DNA of 64,000 nucleotides, from contig CAWIVH010000008.1 of the NCBI GenBank assembly GCA_963839475.1, positions 62,001-126,000 on the forward strand. The letters run 5' to 3'. This document shows positions 53,313-62,704 of this stretch, piece by piece; position 1 is the first letter of the stretch; each line of letters opens with the position of its first letter. Below the pieces are notes generated by a model. The model ran no database searches, was not told the origin of the DNA, and worked only from the letters and a program-made list of their open reading frames with translations. The translations under genes and the position numbers were made by a program. This DNA comes from CAWIVH01 sp963839475 (GTDB lineage: Bacteria > Acidobacteriota > UBA6911).

Positions 53313-54389
53313 CTAGTTTTCCTTGGCCATATACCCTTTGCGAGTTTGGACTTTCAGCTTGGAACCTTTGGTGTCGCCGGGAATGCTGGCATTAACCTCA
53401 ACGCGGATCTTGCGATATTTGCCGTCCTTCTTCGTATTGGTCGAAGCGTAGGCGATGCTGTATTGATTGCGGAGCTGCACTGAAATGTTGTTAAAAATCG
53501 AAGGGAATTCTGTAGTAAAGCGTGGGAAAAACGCCTCCCCGCCGGTAAATTCCGCATAGGTTCTCAGACGGTTGTCCGCCATTAAGAAATCCATGTTTAC
53601 CGACGAGGACATATATTGTTCGTATCGAAGCCGGAAATTCTGCCCCAGGCTGATAGGGTAGACGCTGGCGCTGGCACTCTTGGCTTTTTTGAGGGATTCG
53701 TCGTAGGTGTGACGGCTGAAGGTGTCCAGCCCTGTACTGATCAGGATGACCGCCACCTTGCCTTCAAGCTCCTCCACCCGGTCGAGAGTGTCTATCAACG
53801 CATCGGAGAGATTGCTCTCGGAAAATGCCGGGTAGGTGAACCGGCTCAGCGCCTCGTTAAGCTTGTTGCGGTCCTGGGTGAAGTCGCACAGGATCGCGGG
53901 ACGCATATCGTAGCCTATCACCGCAACCCAGTCTCCCGGCCGCAAGCTGTTTGCGAATCCGTACACCGCGTTCCAAACCTCATAGATGAATGGAGATATC
54001 AGACGGCTGTATTCGACGAGAAGCACCGCGGTAATATTGGCTTCGATCGGAGCAAAATGGCTGATCTCCTGCTTAACATTGTCTTCGTAAATCGTAAAAT
54101 TATTGGCCTGGAGGCCCGTGATGACATTGCCCTTCTGGTCCGTTACCAGGACGTTCATGCTGACCAGGTCGACGGAAACCGAAATTGCCGTCTGGCCTTT
54201 GGGCTTGTCCTGATCCTCGGCATCGGCCGGCGTCCCCCCCTTCTTGGATTGGGATGTGCTGCCTTTTTTGCTCTGCTGCGCATCAGGCGATCCTGGATGA
54301 AATGCGGCTTCCGGCCTCGCTTGAATTACCGGTGCCAACATTAGCCAAACAACGGCAGCGCATGCTGCAAGTAATCGGAATCGCTTCAT
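53313..54389 (-). CDS. VWFA-related acidobacterial-type protein with degenerate MIDAS
   Basis: This 358-residue protein has a signal peptide (KRFRLLAACAAVVWLMLAPVIQA) and a Lys/Ser/Gln-rich linker. The entry strand VDLVSMNVLVTDQKGNVITGL and the NFTIYEDNVKQEISHF segment are shared with the other two VWA proteins here, followed by a VWA fold and the closing RNQYSIAYASTNTKKDGKYRKIRVEV (shown in part). The metal site that should read DxSxS is VEYSRLIS, so the first Asp is lost and metal-dependent adhesion is unlikely. Such proteins are exported and of unknown function. It is not close to a chaperone or AAA ATPase gene. Confidence 0.85.
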   Translation of the reverse strand: MKRFRLLAACAAVVWLMLAPVIQARPEAAFHPGSPDAQQSKKGSTSQSKKGGTPADAEDQDKPKGQTAISVSVDLVSMNVLVTDQKGNVITGLQANNFTIYEDNVKQEISHFAPIEANITAVLLVEYSRLISPFIYEVWNAVYGFANSLRPGDWVAVIGYDMRPAILCDFTQDRNKLNEALSRFTYPAFSESNLSDALIDTLDRVEELEGKVAVILISTGLDTFSRHTYDESLKKAKSASASVYPISLGQNFRLRYEQYMSSSVNMDFLMADNRLRTYAEFTGGEAFFPRFTTEFPSIFNNISVQLRNQYSIAYASTNTKKDGKYRKIRVEVNASIPGDTKGSKLKVQTRKGYMAKEN

Positions 54390-54504
54390 AGAAAATGCTC
54401 CGGCTTTTTCATCCCGTGGTGAGCTTTCAGGCCCTACTTTTCATCTGATCTATCGTAACATATAGCCACCGGTGCGGAAAGGATCACCGTATCGGACAAA
54501 TGAT

Positions 54505-54534
54505 TTGACGCCGATATTTAGCGGTGCTAATAAT
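54505..54534 (+). promoter_or_regulatory. Sigma70-type promoter for the LysW-like gene
   Basis: TTGACG (54505-54510) and AATAAT (54529-54534) are separated by 18 bases, with a start near 54541 and a leader of about 40 bases carrying GGAGG before the GTG at 54582. Confidence 0.5.
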
Positions 54535-54581
54535 TTGGTCGTTTCTGAGGTTGTCTGCAACGGAAAATCCGGAGGTTAATC

Positions 54582-54839
54582 GTGAGCTATTGCCCGGAAT
54601 GTGAGGCGGTCATCGAGGAGGAGTTCGAGGACGTCGGAGAGCTGATCACCTGTCCCGAGTGCGGTGTTGAACTGGAGGTTACATCACTCGATCCCCTGGA
54701 ATTCGATCTTGCCCCGGTCGACGACGAAGAGGACGACGACGAATTCAATTTCGATGACTCGGATGAGGATGATTGGGACGACGAGGAGAGTTCCTACGAC
54801 GAAGAGGACGACGAGGACGAGGAAGAAGAAGAGTTTTGA
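54582..54839 (+). CDS. LysW-like zinc-ribbon carrier protein with long acidic tail
   Basis: This 85-residue protein starts at a GTG behind a strong GGAGG. Residues 1-40 are LysW-like: zinc cysteines CPEC at 4-7 and CPEC at 24-27, then VELEVTSLDPLEF and the ALAP-like FDLAPVDDEE. LysW proteins (~54 residues) carry amino-acid intermediates on the gamma-carboxyl of a C-terminal Glu in EDWGE during lysine or arginine synthesis. Here the chain continues as a ~39-residue, almost purely Asp/Glu tail and ends in Phe, with a DDWDDEE remnant about 22 residues before the end. Carrier chemistry of the usual type is thus unlikely. No LysX, LysZ, LysY or LysJ homologue is nearby; a HAD-like protein and LarE follow on the same strand. 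Confidence 0.8.
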   Translation: MSYCPECEAVIEEEFEDVGELITCPECGVELEVTSLDPLEFDLAPVDDEEDDDEFNFDDSDEDDWDDEESSYDEEDDEDEEEEEF

Positions 54840-54931
54840 ACCGGTCTCCATCGGGAACGCTGTTCCCGTAGTTATGGGGCCGGCTGAGTTCTCAGGTTGT
54901 CCTTCCCTCGATCACACCGGGAGTTTGACCA

Positions 54932-55630
54932 TTGCTGGAAAAAATCAGGCTGCTGATCTTTGACCTCGATTATGTGATCTTTGATTGTGCCGCCCTGAAA
55001 ACCCGAGTCCTGAGGCATTGCCTTCTGCAGTTTGCCGATCAGATTCCTACCGACGCCCGGCTTCCTGATTCTGTCGATATTGAGGATAGCTATCTGGAAG
55101 CCGGCCATGAGTGGCTATCATCCATGCATCTCGGCTTGGATGAAGCGGGACAGCTCGAGTTGGTCAGGAACTACCTTCTTGAGGAATCCCGCTATCTGGA
55201 AGCCGGGGGCGGCCTCCTATTTCACGGGATCCGTGACTTTATTGCGGGGTGCCGTAAGTCCGGCCTGATTCTCGGGCTTGGAGCTGATTCAGGTCGTGAT
55301 TACCTGATGTCCGTCAGCGACCGTCTTGTGCTTGATCAGATTTTTGACCTCTCCCTTTGCACCGCAGAGTATGGGGGCGGAAGCTTTGAGGAGATGTTCG
55401 AAGATTTGATGCAACAGGCCGAAGTCCTTCCCAGTGAAACGCTTATTTTGGGAACAAGAAGCCTCTATTTTGATGCGGCCCGGATTCTGAATATTTCGAG
55501 TATCGGATGCGGCTGGGGACTTCAGCAGAAAAGAGATTTCTCGGCGGCAGTCTTCGAATCCCCCACACTGGCCCATCTGGTCCCGCTGATCCGCCAGGCC
55601 GACGCTATTGCCTCGAGTTCATTCGATTAA
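54932..55630 (+). CDS. HAD-like hydrolase superfamily protein
   Basis: Starting at the TTG at 54932, the 232-residue product opens with IRLLIFDLDYVIFDCAAL, where FDLDYVIFD corresponds to HAD motif I (DxD nucleophile and acid). The four-helix cap-like region follows. Motif II appears as LGLGADSGRDY rather than the usual hhS/T. The lysine and acidic motif IV region (SFEEMFEDLMQQAEVLP, SETLILGTRSLYFDAARILN) is weak: the normal GDSxxD pattern reads GTRSLYFDA. It is probably a divergent phosphatase-like protein that may have lost part of its active site. The substrate is unknown. It sits between the LysW-like gene and larE on the same strand. Confidence 0.7.
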   Translation: MLEKIRLLIFDLDYVIFDCAALKTRVLRHCLLQFADQIPTDARLPDSVDIEDSYLEAGHEWLSSMHLGLDEAGQLELVRNYLLEESRYLEAGGGLLFHGIRDFIAGCRKSGLILGLGADSGRDYLMSVSDRLVLDQIFDLSLCTAEYGGGSFEEMFEDLMQQAEVLPSETLILGTRSLYFDAARILNISSIGCGWGLQQKRDFSAAVFESPTLAHLVPLIRQADAIASSSFD

Positions 55631-55688
55631 TGTCCCTGCAAGGCCTGCCCCGGTTTTGAAACCTTGGAGCGTATGGTACAGTGATTTT

Positions 55689-56507
55689 ATGACTCTGAAC
55701 GAAAAAGAAGCCAAACTGGAGAGCATTCTACGAGAAATGGGGCGCGTGATCGTCGCCTACAGCGGAGGAGTCGATAGCTCCTACCTCGCCTACAAAGCCC
55801 AACGGGTCCTGGGGGAAAAAGCGCTGGCTGTAACCGGGGAAAGCCCTTCCGTGCCGTCACACCAGCGCAAAATGGCACTGCAGATTGCGAAGGATTTCGG
55901 CTTGAATCACGAGCTCATTTCCACCCATGAAATGAGCCGCCAGGAGTACCGGGAAAACCCTCCGAACCGTTGCTTCTTCTGCAAAGACGAATTGTTTTCC
56001 GTCTTGTGCGAGATCGCGCGAGAGCGCGGCGGTATGACGGTGCTGGATGGCCTCAACACCGATGACCTCGGCGACTACCGCCCCGGCCGACAGGCCGCCG
56101 ACAAACACAGTGTGCGAAGCCCGCTGGTTGAAGCCGGCATGAACAAAAACGACATCCGCGAACTTTCGCGTCGAGCCGGGCTCCCCACTGCCGATCAACC
56201 GGCTTCTGCCTGCCTTTCTTCGCGGTTTCCTTACGGAATTCAAATCACCGAGGATGATCTGCGGAGGGTCGATACCGGCGAAGAGGAACTTCGCGCCCTT
56301 GGATTCAAGGTGTTCAGAGTGCGGCATCATGCGGATATCGTGCGTCTGGAGTTCGGGCGGGAAGATCTCGTGCGGGCCCTGGACCCGCAAATGGCCTCCA
56401 AACTGGCTTCGATCTTTAAATCTCTTGGATACAAATTCATTACGCTGGATCTGGAAGGGTACCGCACGGGATCCTTGAATGAGGTCCTGGTGACCGAAAT
56501 TAAATAG
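55689..56507 (+). CDS. larE: ATP-dependent sacrificial sulfur transferase LarE
   Basis: I start at the ATG at 55689 (TLNEKEAKLESILREMG); upstream extension is unsupported. The 272-residue product has the PP-loop IVAYSGGVDSSYLAY near residues 20-34, PNRCFFCKDELF, GLNTDDLGDYRPGRQA and the donor cysteine in SACLSSRFPYGIQI near residue 180. LarE adenylates a nicotinic-acid-dinucleotide derivative and gives up its own cysteine sulfur to build the nickel pincer cofactor of lactate racemase. larB, larC and larA are not seen in the window. Proteins of this family also occur apart from lar genes, so the target here may differ. Confidence 0.88.
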   Translation: MTLNEKEAKLESILREMGRVIVAYSGGVDSSYLAYKAQRVLGEKALAVTGESPSVPSHQRKMALQIAKDFGLNHELISTHEMSRQEYRENPPNRCFFCKDELFSVLCEIARERGGMTVLDGLNTDDLGDYRPGRQAADKHSVRSPLVEAGMNKNDIRELSRRAGLPTADQPASACLSSRFPYGIQITEDDLRRVDTGEEELRALGFKVFRVRHHADIVRLEFGREDLVRALDPQMASKLASIFKSLGYKFITLDLEGYRTGSLNEVLVTEIK

Positions 56508-56604
56508 ATGCCGTTCCCTTTGTTCCGGTGATATCTTCCTTTTGCCTGGTCTCGATAATTCAGGGGACCACCCATCCCAGATCCTTTGCTTTGGAGGATG
56601 CAGC

Positions 56605-58308
56605 ATGCGCTGTCGCCGCATTGTGGCGATTCTGGCCACTATTGTTGGAATTCACTCGAGTTTACTCCTGAACGGTGCTTCCAAAGCGCCTGTCCGAGCG
56701 CCCCGGGGCATGGTCGTTTCGACCGAGAGCCGGGCATCCGACGCTGGGATTGAAATCTTAAAAAAAGGCGGCAATGCCGTTGATGCCGCTGTCGCGGTCG
56801 GATTTGCCCTGGCCGTCACTCATCCGGCGGCAGGGAACCTTGGCGGGGGCGGATTCATGCTGCTGCGGATTGCCGGCGCCGGTTCCGTTACGGCGATTGA
56901 CTACAGGGAAATGGCTCCTGCCGCCGCCAGCCGGGAAATGTATCTGGATGCTCAGGGAAATGTCATCCCCGACCTCTCAACCCTGAGCTACAAGGCTAGC
57001 GGCATCCCTGGAACAGTCGCCGGGTTGGAATACGCGCTGAAAAAATACGGCACAATGCCCCTGGCAGAGGTGCTTGCCCCGGCGATCCGGCTCGCCAAAA
57101 ATGGTGTTGAATTAAGCTATTTTGAGAGTGATTCCCTAAGAAATAACTTGAAGCATTTAAGTCGGTTTCCCGAAACGCGTCGCATTTATACCAGGGACGG
57201 AAACCCCTACAGTGCCGGGGAAGTCTTCCGGCAGCCCGATTTGGCTGCGTGTCTGGAGGCGATCGCAAAAAACGGATCCCGGGAGTTCTATGAAGGAGGA
57301 ATAGCCGCCAGGATTGCCGAAGATATGGCGGCGAACGGCGGTTTGATTACTCTGGGAGACCTGAAATCGTATCGGGTCGTTGAACGGAAGCCGGTGGTGG
57401 GGACGTACCGGGGATATCAGATTTATTCCATGCCCCCCCCCAGTTCGGGCGGGGTGGCTTTGATTGAGATGCTCAACATGCTTGAGCCTTACCCGCTGCA
57501 ATCCTACGGCTCCGGCTCCGGCCGGACGCTTCATCTTCTGGCCGAGGCAATGAAGAGGGCTTTTGCCGATCGGGCTGAATTCCTCGGGGACAGCGATTTC
57601 GTCAAGGTTCCCGTTGCCGGTCTTATTTCAAAAAAATACGCACTCGACCGCCGTTCTTCTATGGATCCCTTCCTGGCCAGCGATACGAAATCGCTGGGGC
57701 ATGGCAACCCGGCAGGGTACGAAAGCGATCAAACCACGCATTTTTCGATCGTGGATAAGGACGGAAACGCGGTCGCCAATACCTATACCTTGAACGGCGG
57801 ATACGGATCCGGAGTGACCATAAAAGGGACAGGCATCCTCATGAATAACGAGATGGATGATTTCAGTTCCAAACCGGGATCCCCCAACATGTTCGGCCTG
57901 ATTCACGGAGAGGCCAACTCCATCGCGCCGCAAAAGCGACCGCTAAGCGCGATGACCCCGACCATCGTGGTGCGCGATGGGAGCCTCTTCCTGGTCCTGG
58001 GGAGCCCTGGCGGCCCGACCATTATCAATACAGTGCTGCAGACGATCCTGAATGTTGTGGATTTTCAAATGACGGTGCAAGAGGCAGTCGACGCACCGAG
58101 GATCCATAACCAGTGGATGCCGGACGAGATTGTCCTGGAACGTCAGGGGATTCCGGTCGATGTTGCGGATGCTCTTCGCGCGAAGGGGCACAAGCTGAAG
58201 GTGGGACGCACCATTGGCGATTGCCAGGCTATCATGATCGATCCCAAAACAGGTGACCGTCTGGGAGCAGCGGATCCGCGACTCGACGGGAAAGCGGCAG
58301 GCTACTAA
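56605..58308 (+). CDS. ggt: Gamma-glutamyltransferase
   Basis: The ATG at 56605 follows GGAGG and opens a signal peptide (RCRRIVAILATIVGIHSSLLLNG). The 567-residue precursor shows the family pattern: RAPRGMVVSTESRASDAGIEIL, LGGGGFMLLR, the Arg-containing DYREMAPAAA, PPPSSGGVALIEMLN, and the autoprocessing site at Thr377 in DQTTHFSIVDKDGNAVANTYTLN (shown in part). The precursor would cut itself into two subunits in the periplasm and transfer or hydrolyse gamma-glutamyl groups of glutathione-like peptides. A nine-C run (57433-57441) codes for the Pro-rich loop. It converges on the kinase gene with a 12-base gap. Confidence 0.93.
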   Translation: MRCRRIVAILATIVGIHSSLLLNGASKAPVRAPRGMVVSTESRASDAGIEILKKGGNAVDAAVAVGFALAVTHPAAGNLGGGGFMLLRIAGAGSVTAIDYREMAPAAASREMYLDAQGNVIPDLSTLSYKASGIPGTVAGLEYALKKYGTMPLAEVLAPAIRLAKNGVELSYFESDSLRNNLKHLSRFPETRRIYTRDGNPYSAGEVFRQPDLAACLEAIAKNGSREFYEGGIAARIAEDMAANGGLITLGDLKSYRVVERKPVVGTYRGYQIYSMPPPSSGGVALIEMLNMLEPYPLQSYGSGSGRTLHLLAEAMKRAFADRAEFLGDSDFVKVPVAGLISKKYALDRRSSMDPFLASDTKSLGHGNPAGYESDQTTHFSIVDKDGNAVANTYTLNGGYGSGVTIKGTGILMNNEMDDFSSKPGSPNMFGLIHGEANSIAPQKRPLSAMTPTIVVRDGSLFLVLGSPGGPTIINTVLQTILNVVDFQMTVQEAVDAPRIHNQWMPDEIVLERQGIPVDVADALRAKGHKLKVGRTIGDCQAIMIDPKTGDRLGAADPRLDGKAAGY

Positions 58309-58319
58309 CCGGATGGGCG

Positions 58320-60932
58320 TCATTCTGCAGAGCGCTGCAGAGTCTCCTGAATGGCTTCCTTGACTTCCTCGATTTTGAACGGTTTGGCAAGATATCGGTT
58401 GCCGATTTTCTCAAAGAAGGTTTGAGTATCCGTGCATGCCGTGTCGCCGGTGACGAAGACCACGTGCCGCGTAAGTTGTGGCCGGTTTTCGCTGATCCAG
58501 TGGTATAGGTCTTTTCCATTCATCAACGGCATCTTGAAATCGGTGATCACCAGGTCATAGTCCTGGCGCATGATTTTTTCCATCGCAAGCTTGCCGTCAT
58601 CCGCCGTGTCCACCTCTATCGAGTACATCTTAAAGACCTCGATAAAGAAATCGAGGATATAGCGTTCGTCATCCACCACCAGGATGCGCTTATTCCGCAC
58701 GACATTCTCGAAATGTATGGCCTGGGGCAGCAATTCCAGCACCGGGGTCGGGTCTTCCTGCAATCGGGCTGCCACGGGTATTTCGACAATGAAGGACGAT
58801 CCTTCACCTATACGGCTCCGTGCGTAGATATTTCCGCCGTGTTCCTTCACAATCCCGTAGGACAGGCTCAGGCCCAATCCAGTACCTTTGCCAACTTCCT
58901 TCGTGGTGAAGAACGGGTCGAAAATGCGGGTCAGATAGCCTTCGGGGATTCCCGGGCCGTCGTCGATGATCTCAACCACGATTCTGCCGGCCTGGGAGTC
59001 CGATCGGGTGCGGATGGTAAGCTTCCCGTGGCCGTGGGCTTCGAGCATGGCCTGTTCTGCATTCGTAATCAGGTTCAGAAAAACCTGCTGCAACTGGTGG
59101 GAATCGGCTATCGTGCTGGGAAGCCTTCGATCAAGGTCCCGGTTGATTTCGATATTGTTGACCTGCAGTTCATAGCCTCTCAGGTCGACGGTTCTTTCCA
59201 GGATCTCGTTGATATTGCACAGGGTTCGCTCTGGCTTTTGCCTCCGGGCGAAGGAAAGCAGGTTTTGAACGATTTTCTGGCACCTGAGCGCCAGATTGTT
59301 GATTTTGAGGAGACTTTCTTTTGCCCGTTCGTCAATATCTTTCCGCAGCTGCAACAGCTGCGAATACCCCATAACGCCGGTGAGCGGATTGTTCAATTCG
59401 TGTGCGATACCGGATATCAATTGCCCTATGGCGGATAATTTTTCCGACTGGATCAGCTGCAACTGCAAATGTTTTTCGTTGCTGATGTCCTTGGCTACAT
59501 GGATAGACCCGGCAAGGCGGTTGTTCTTGTCGTACCAGGGAGTCACGGAAAGCTGAAATATGCCCCCCATGGCTGGGAGCTCTATTTCCTCCACAATGAG
59601 CCCTTCTGATTCCAATGCGGCCAGGTGCCTGCAGGGACCCGGCTCGGCTTCCGGAGAGCTGTAAATCTCAGAGCACAACCGTGCGATTACTTTAGGGGGA
59701 GTGGTATTAAGGCGCCTCGTGAGCGCTACATTGGCGCGGATGACCCGTCCACCCGTATCGTGGACCGACACACAGTCCTGCATGGCATCAAAAGTGGTTT
59801 CCCACTCTTTGTGGCTCCTGGATACAACATGGAACAACCTGGCATTTTCGAGCGCAATGGCCGCCTGGTGGGCGAGAGTTTCGGCACGGAATAGCTCCTG
59901 CTGTGCAAAAGTGCGCGCCTGTTTCCGATCGCTGAAAACGAGAATGCCAATCCCTTGATCCTTGTAGATCAACGGGGCAAAAACAGCGGCTTTCCATCCC
60001 ATTTCCTCGATGAAGGCGGCGTCCTGCTGGCCTCCCTCTCTCGAATCCGGCCTGAAAATAATCCGCTTTTCAACGAGAGACCGTACCGGAGGCGAATCAA
60101 CCGAGAGATCCAGCTCAATCCTGGAAATATCAAAACCATCCGTTTCGGTCGAAGCCGAGCCAATCAGCCTGGCGGGCCGCTCTTCGAGCAGGAAGAGATG
60201 GCATTCGTCGGTCTTCACCAGCCGTTTGCCTTCGATTACGATCCGCCGGATGATGTCTTCCAGGTCGAAGCTCTGGGAAATGATCTTGTTCACTTCCTGC
60301 AGAGTAATCAAGTCTTCCGAAAGCTTGGCAGCTTCCTCCCGCAAAATCGCGTTTTCGCAGGCTGTAGCCAGAAGATCTGCGGATGCAGCCAGGAACAATT
60401 TCTGTTCCTCATCCAGCCTCAGGTCTTTTTCAGAGACGAGCTGGATTATTCCCAGAGCACGGGAGTTCGAACGGAGCTGAATGGATGCGTTGAATCCAAC
60501 GCCGTGCCCGGGCGCCGCACACCGGATGTCGGAACGCGTCTCGCCGCCAGCACTGCTACTTGAATCTGAATCCTTGTGGAGAACTTCAAAGAACGCACTT
60601 TCACGAGACCGGTCGGCGAGAAAGCTCAGCAAAGTGCTATTGGTCCCCCTGATAACTTCCTCGGCGGCAGGGCTGCCGTTTCTTTCGAGCAGGCAGATTG
60701 ATCCCGCCTCGACTTCGAGTGTCTTTAGGATTTCTTCCAGGGCGGCGCCCAGCATGGTGGTCAATTCAGCCTTGGAGGAAGTCAGCCGAGCCAGTTTCCG
60801 CAGGGCGGAAAAGCCCGGTTTTCCGCTTCCGTTCGGTAGCTGCGATGAAGCAATGGCCATAATTGTCAATAACAGGCAAAGAATTCCCGGGGCCAGTCCG
60901 CAATCATAAATCGGCGCCGGAATCAGACCCAA
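58320..60932 (-). CDS. GAF-GAF-PAS hybrid histidine kinase with C-terminal receiver
   Basis: This protein of up to 870 residues may begin at residue 25 (ATG at 60860) because the first residues look like leader. In order: GAF-like domain (~50-190), second GAF (~205-365), PAS (~380-490) and HisKA with the phospho-accepting His511 in GIAHELNNPLTGVMGYSQLL. An ATPase domain follows with N-box QVFLNLITNAEQAM, G1 IDDGPGIP, F-box FDPFFTTKEVGKGTGLGL. A receiver with Asp798 in VITDFKMPLMNG and Lys in YLAKPF closes it. No membrane helix is clear besides a possible N-terminal one. It probably senses a cytoplasmic cue through GAF/PAS. No cognate DNA-binding regulator is adjacent. Confidence 0.9.
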   Translation of the reverse strand: MGLIPAPIYDCGLAPGILCLLLTIMAIASSQLPNGSGKPGFSALRKLARLTSSKAELTTMLGAALEEILKTLEVEAGSICLLERNGSPAAEEVIRGTNSTLLSFLADRSRESAFFEVLHKDSDSSSSAGGETRSDIRCAAPGHGVGFNASIQLRSNSRALGIIQLVSEKDLRLDEEQKLFLAASADLLATACENAILREEAAKLSEDLITLQEVNKIISQSFDLEDIIRRIVIEGKRLVKTDECHLFLLEERPARLIGSASTETDGFDISRIELDLSVDSPPVRSLVEKRIIFRPDSREGGQQDAAFIEEMGWKAAVFAPLIYKDQGIGILVFSDRKQARTFAQQELFRAETLAHQAAIALENARLFHVVSRSHKEWETTFDAMQDCVSVHDTGGRVIRANVALTRRLNTTPPKVIARLCSEIYSSPEAEPGPCRHLAALESEGLIVEEIELPAMGGIFQLSVTPWYDKNNRLAGSIHVAKDISNEKHLQLQLIQSEKLSAIGQLISGIAHELNNPLTGVMGYSQLLQLRKDIDERAKESLLKINNLALRCQKIVQNLLSFARRQKPERTLCNINEILERTVDLRGYELQVNNIEINRDLDRRLPSTIADSHQLQQVFLNLITNAEQAMLEAHGHGKLTIRTRSDSQAGRIVVEIIDDGPGIPEGYLTRIFDPFFTTKEVGKGTGLGLSLSYGIVKEHGGNIYARSRIGEGSSFIVEIPVAARLQEDPTPVLELLPQAIHFENVVRNKRILVVDDERYILDFFIEVFKMYSIEVDTADDGKLAMEKIMRQDYDLVITDFKMPLMNGKDLYHWISENRPQLTRHVVFVTGDTACTDTQTFFEKIGNRYLAKPFKIEEVKEAIQETLQRSAE

Positions 60933-60990
60933 AACCGCATAGGTTCAGTTATCGAAAGCTTAAAGAATCAAGACATCAAAAGTAGCTGCT

Positions 60991-60996
60991 ATTATA
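60991..60996 (-). promoter_or_regulatory. Candidate -10 box for the hybrid histidine kinase gene
   Basis: A perfect TATAAT on the minus strand lies about 60 bases before the longest start and 130 bases before the ATG at 60860. The -35 region (TGGCAA, 17 bases upstream) matches poorly. Confidence 0.35.
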
Positions 60997-61048
60997 GGAA
61001 TGGCCATGCCGATTTGCCATACCAATCTAAGGGCAGGGAAAGTTCAGA

Positions 61049-61495
61049 TTAATGTTTTCGGTCGAACATGTGAGTGAGAATATTGTTCTTCGCGGCCCGG
61101 CTGCCCGAATCGACACCAATTTCCTGATCTGGTTCCGTGTGTGGAATTGGCTGCCCCGATAGGGTGTCATTCCAATTTCCGGGAGAAGTGTTCTGAGAAG
61201 CGGGTTTGAGTGAAGAGGGGAATGGATCAAAAAATAGGGGCTCAGGCGCCGGTGTTGAAGCGAGGCGCTCCACCGATTTGCGGAACTGGACTTGCTTGCG
61301 GGCCAGAGAGTTGAGTTTTTGTCCCAAGTCCTGCAGCTTCATCTGCAGTTCATAAGCTGCGGTGGCGCCGCTGGAATTGTGGGAGCATGCCTCTCTCGCC
61401 ACCAGGAATTCTAACCAATCTTCAGCAATTTGGGTGTTTTCATTTTCCAAAACACCAGTGACCATAGACATATCCCTGCCTGTTGCCAGGCGCAT
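61049..61495 (-). CDS. Small hypothetical protein with helical core
   Basis: The open frame of 148 residues lies alone between the kinase and the VWA genes. Residues ~12-70 (SMVTGVLENENTQIAEDWLEFLVAREAC, AYELQMKLQDLGQKLNSLARKQVQFRKSVERL, both abbreviated in meaning) form amphipathic, coiled-coil-like helices. The rest is Pro/Ser-rich and disordered. I recognise no family. An internal start (GTG/ATG region near 61468) is possible. The steady helix pattern favours a real gene, but support is moderate. Confidence 0.45.
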   Translation of the reverse strand: MRLATGRDMSMVTGVLENENTQIAEDWLEFLVAREACSHNSSGATAAYELQMKLQDLGQKLNSLARKQVQFRKSVERLASTPAPEPLFFDPFPSSLKPASQNTSPGNWNDTLSGQPIPHTEPDQEIGVDSGSRAAKNNILTHMFDRKH

Positions 61496-61633
61496 GGCGC
61501 ATTTCCTGCCATAAGGTGCGAAAGGCAGGTGATGCAGTTCTCCGAATGGACTGATACTCTTTTAGGATCGGCAGAAAGTCACCGGGGCTTTACCGATATA
61601 ATGATGCGGGATTGCCAGCGAAATCCCTGGCTC

Positions 61634-62704
61634 TCAATTGGTCTGGTCTTTGGGAGCAAAGTAGCCTCTGCGGTAGCGGATATGATTCAGCGTGCCCAGA
61701 TTGGCCGGATCCAGCGCTAGTTTCAATCTGCGGTAGCTGCCATCACGTGCTGTGTTGGATGAGATATATCCGACGCTGTACTGGTTGCGCAGTTCCTGGG
61801 CAATTTCCGCGACAATTCCTGAAATTTCGGGAAGCTTTTTCGGGAAAAACGCTTTTCCGCCGGTTTCTTCCGATATCCGGAGCAGGGCATCGTGGGCCTT
61901 CTCGGGAACCGATTTCGACCAGCGGCCGAAGATTCCTTTATCCGGGATTTCGTTCAGGAAACCGACGCAGTAGATTGCCACATCGGATTCCTGCACCTTG
62001 GCTACCAGTTCGTCAAGCTTGTAGTAGCTGTCCCGGTCCTCGCCATCGGTTATCACTACAATGGCCTTCTTGGGTTTTACTCCGTTTTGAGCCTTTTGCA
62101 CCCCCAGGTAGATGGCGTCATACAGAGCTGTGCCCCCTGTGACTACGACGTTTTCCAGCGCGTCACTGATGGTGTCCAGGTCGCTGGTGTAATCCTCGAG
62201 CAGTTCGACCTGGTCATTGAAGCCAACCAGAAATACCTGGTCCTCAGGATTGCTTGCCCGGATGAATGCCAGGGCGGCCTTGGTGATCAGTTCGATTTTG
62301 CTGCGCATGCTCCCGCTGGTGTCGAGCACGATCCCCATGCTGATGGGTACATCTTCCTGTGAGAAGGTTGTGACATTCTGCGCAATTCCGTCTTCGAAAA
62401 GTTTGAAGTTATCCTTTTTCAACCCGCTGACGAAATGACCGTTTTTATCGAGCACGGTGGTGTGGACCACGACCAGATCGACGTTAACCCCAATAGTAAA
62501 TCCCTTGGGTTTCCGCGCCGGCGGCTGCTGCGGCGATTTCGATTCCAGTTCCGGTTTTGCCTGCTTTTTCCGATCCTGGTTTTTGGATTTATCTTCGGGT
62601 TCCTGAGCTCCCAGCGTGATCGCAAACAAACCGCCGAATAGAAAAGCCAGCAGGAGGCTGGCAAAAGCAGCCCTGCGGTAAGGGTCACTGGCCCTTCGAG
62701 GCAT
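61634..62704 (-). CDS. VWFA-related acidobacterial-type protein with intact MIDAS
   Basis: I start at the ATG at 62704, because the longer frame overlaps the upstream VWA gene out of frame. The start opens a signal peptide (PYRRAAFASLLLAFLFGGLFAITLGA). The 356-residue product has a Lys/Gln/Pro-rich linker and the family entry strand VNVDLVVVHTTVLDKNGHFV. The VWA domain has the MIDAS motif in GIVLDTSGSMRSK and the follow-on VVITDGEDRDS. The closing segment ends RNQYSVGYISSNTARDGSYR. It belongs to the exported VWFA-related family found in Acidobacteriota. It overlaps the upstream VWA gene by 20 bases, so the pair is surely co-transcribed. Confidence 0.87.
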   Translation of the reverse strand: MPRRASDPYRRAAFASLLLAFLFGGLFAITLGAQEPEDKSKNQDRKKQAKPELESKSPQQPPARKPKGFTIGVNVDLVVVHTTVLDKNGHFVSGLKKDNFKLFEDGIAQNVTTFSQEDVPISMGIVLDTSGSMRSKIELITKAALAFIRASNPEDQVFLVGFNDQVELLEDYTSDLDTISDALENVVVTGGTALYDAIYLGVQKAQNGVKPKKAIVVITDGEDRDSYYKLDELVAKVQESDVAIYCVGFLNEIPDKGIFGRWSKSVPEKAHDALLRISEETGGKAFFPKKLPEISGIVAEIAQELRNQYSVGYISSNTARDGSYRRLKLALDPANLGTLNHIRYRRGYFAPKDQTN

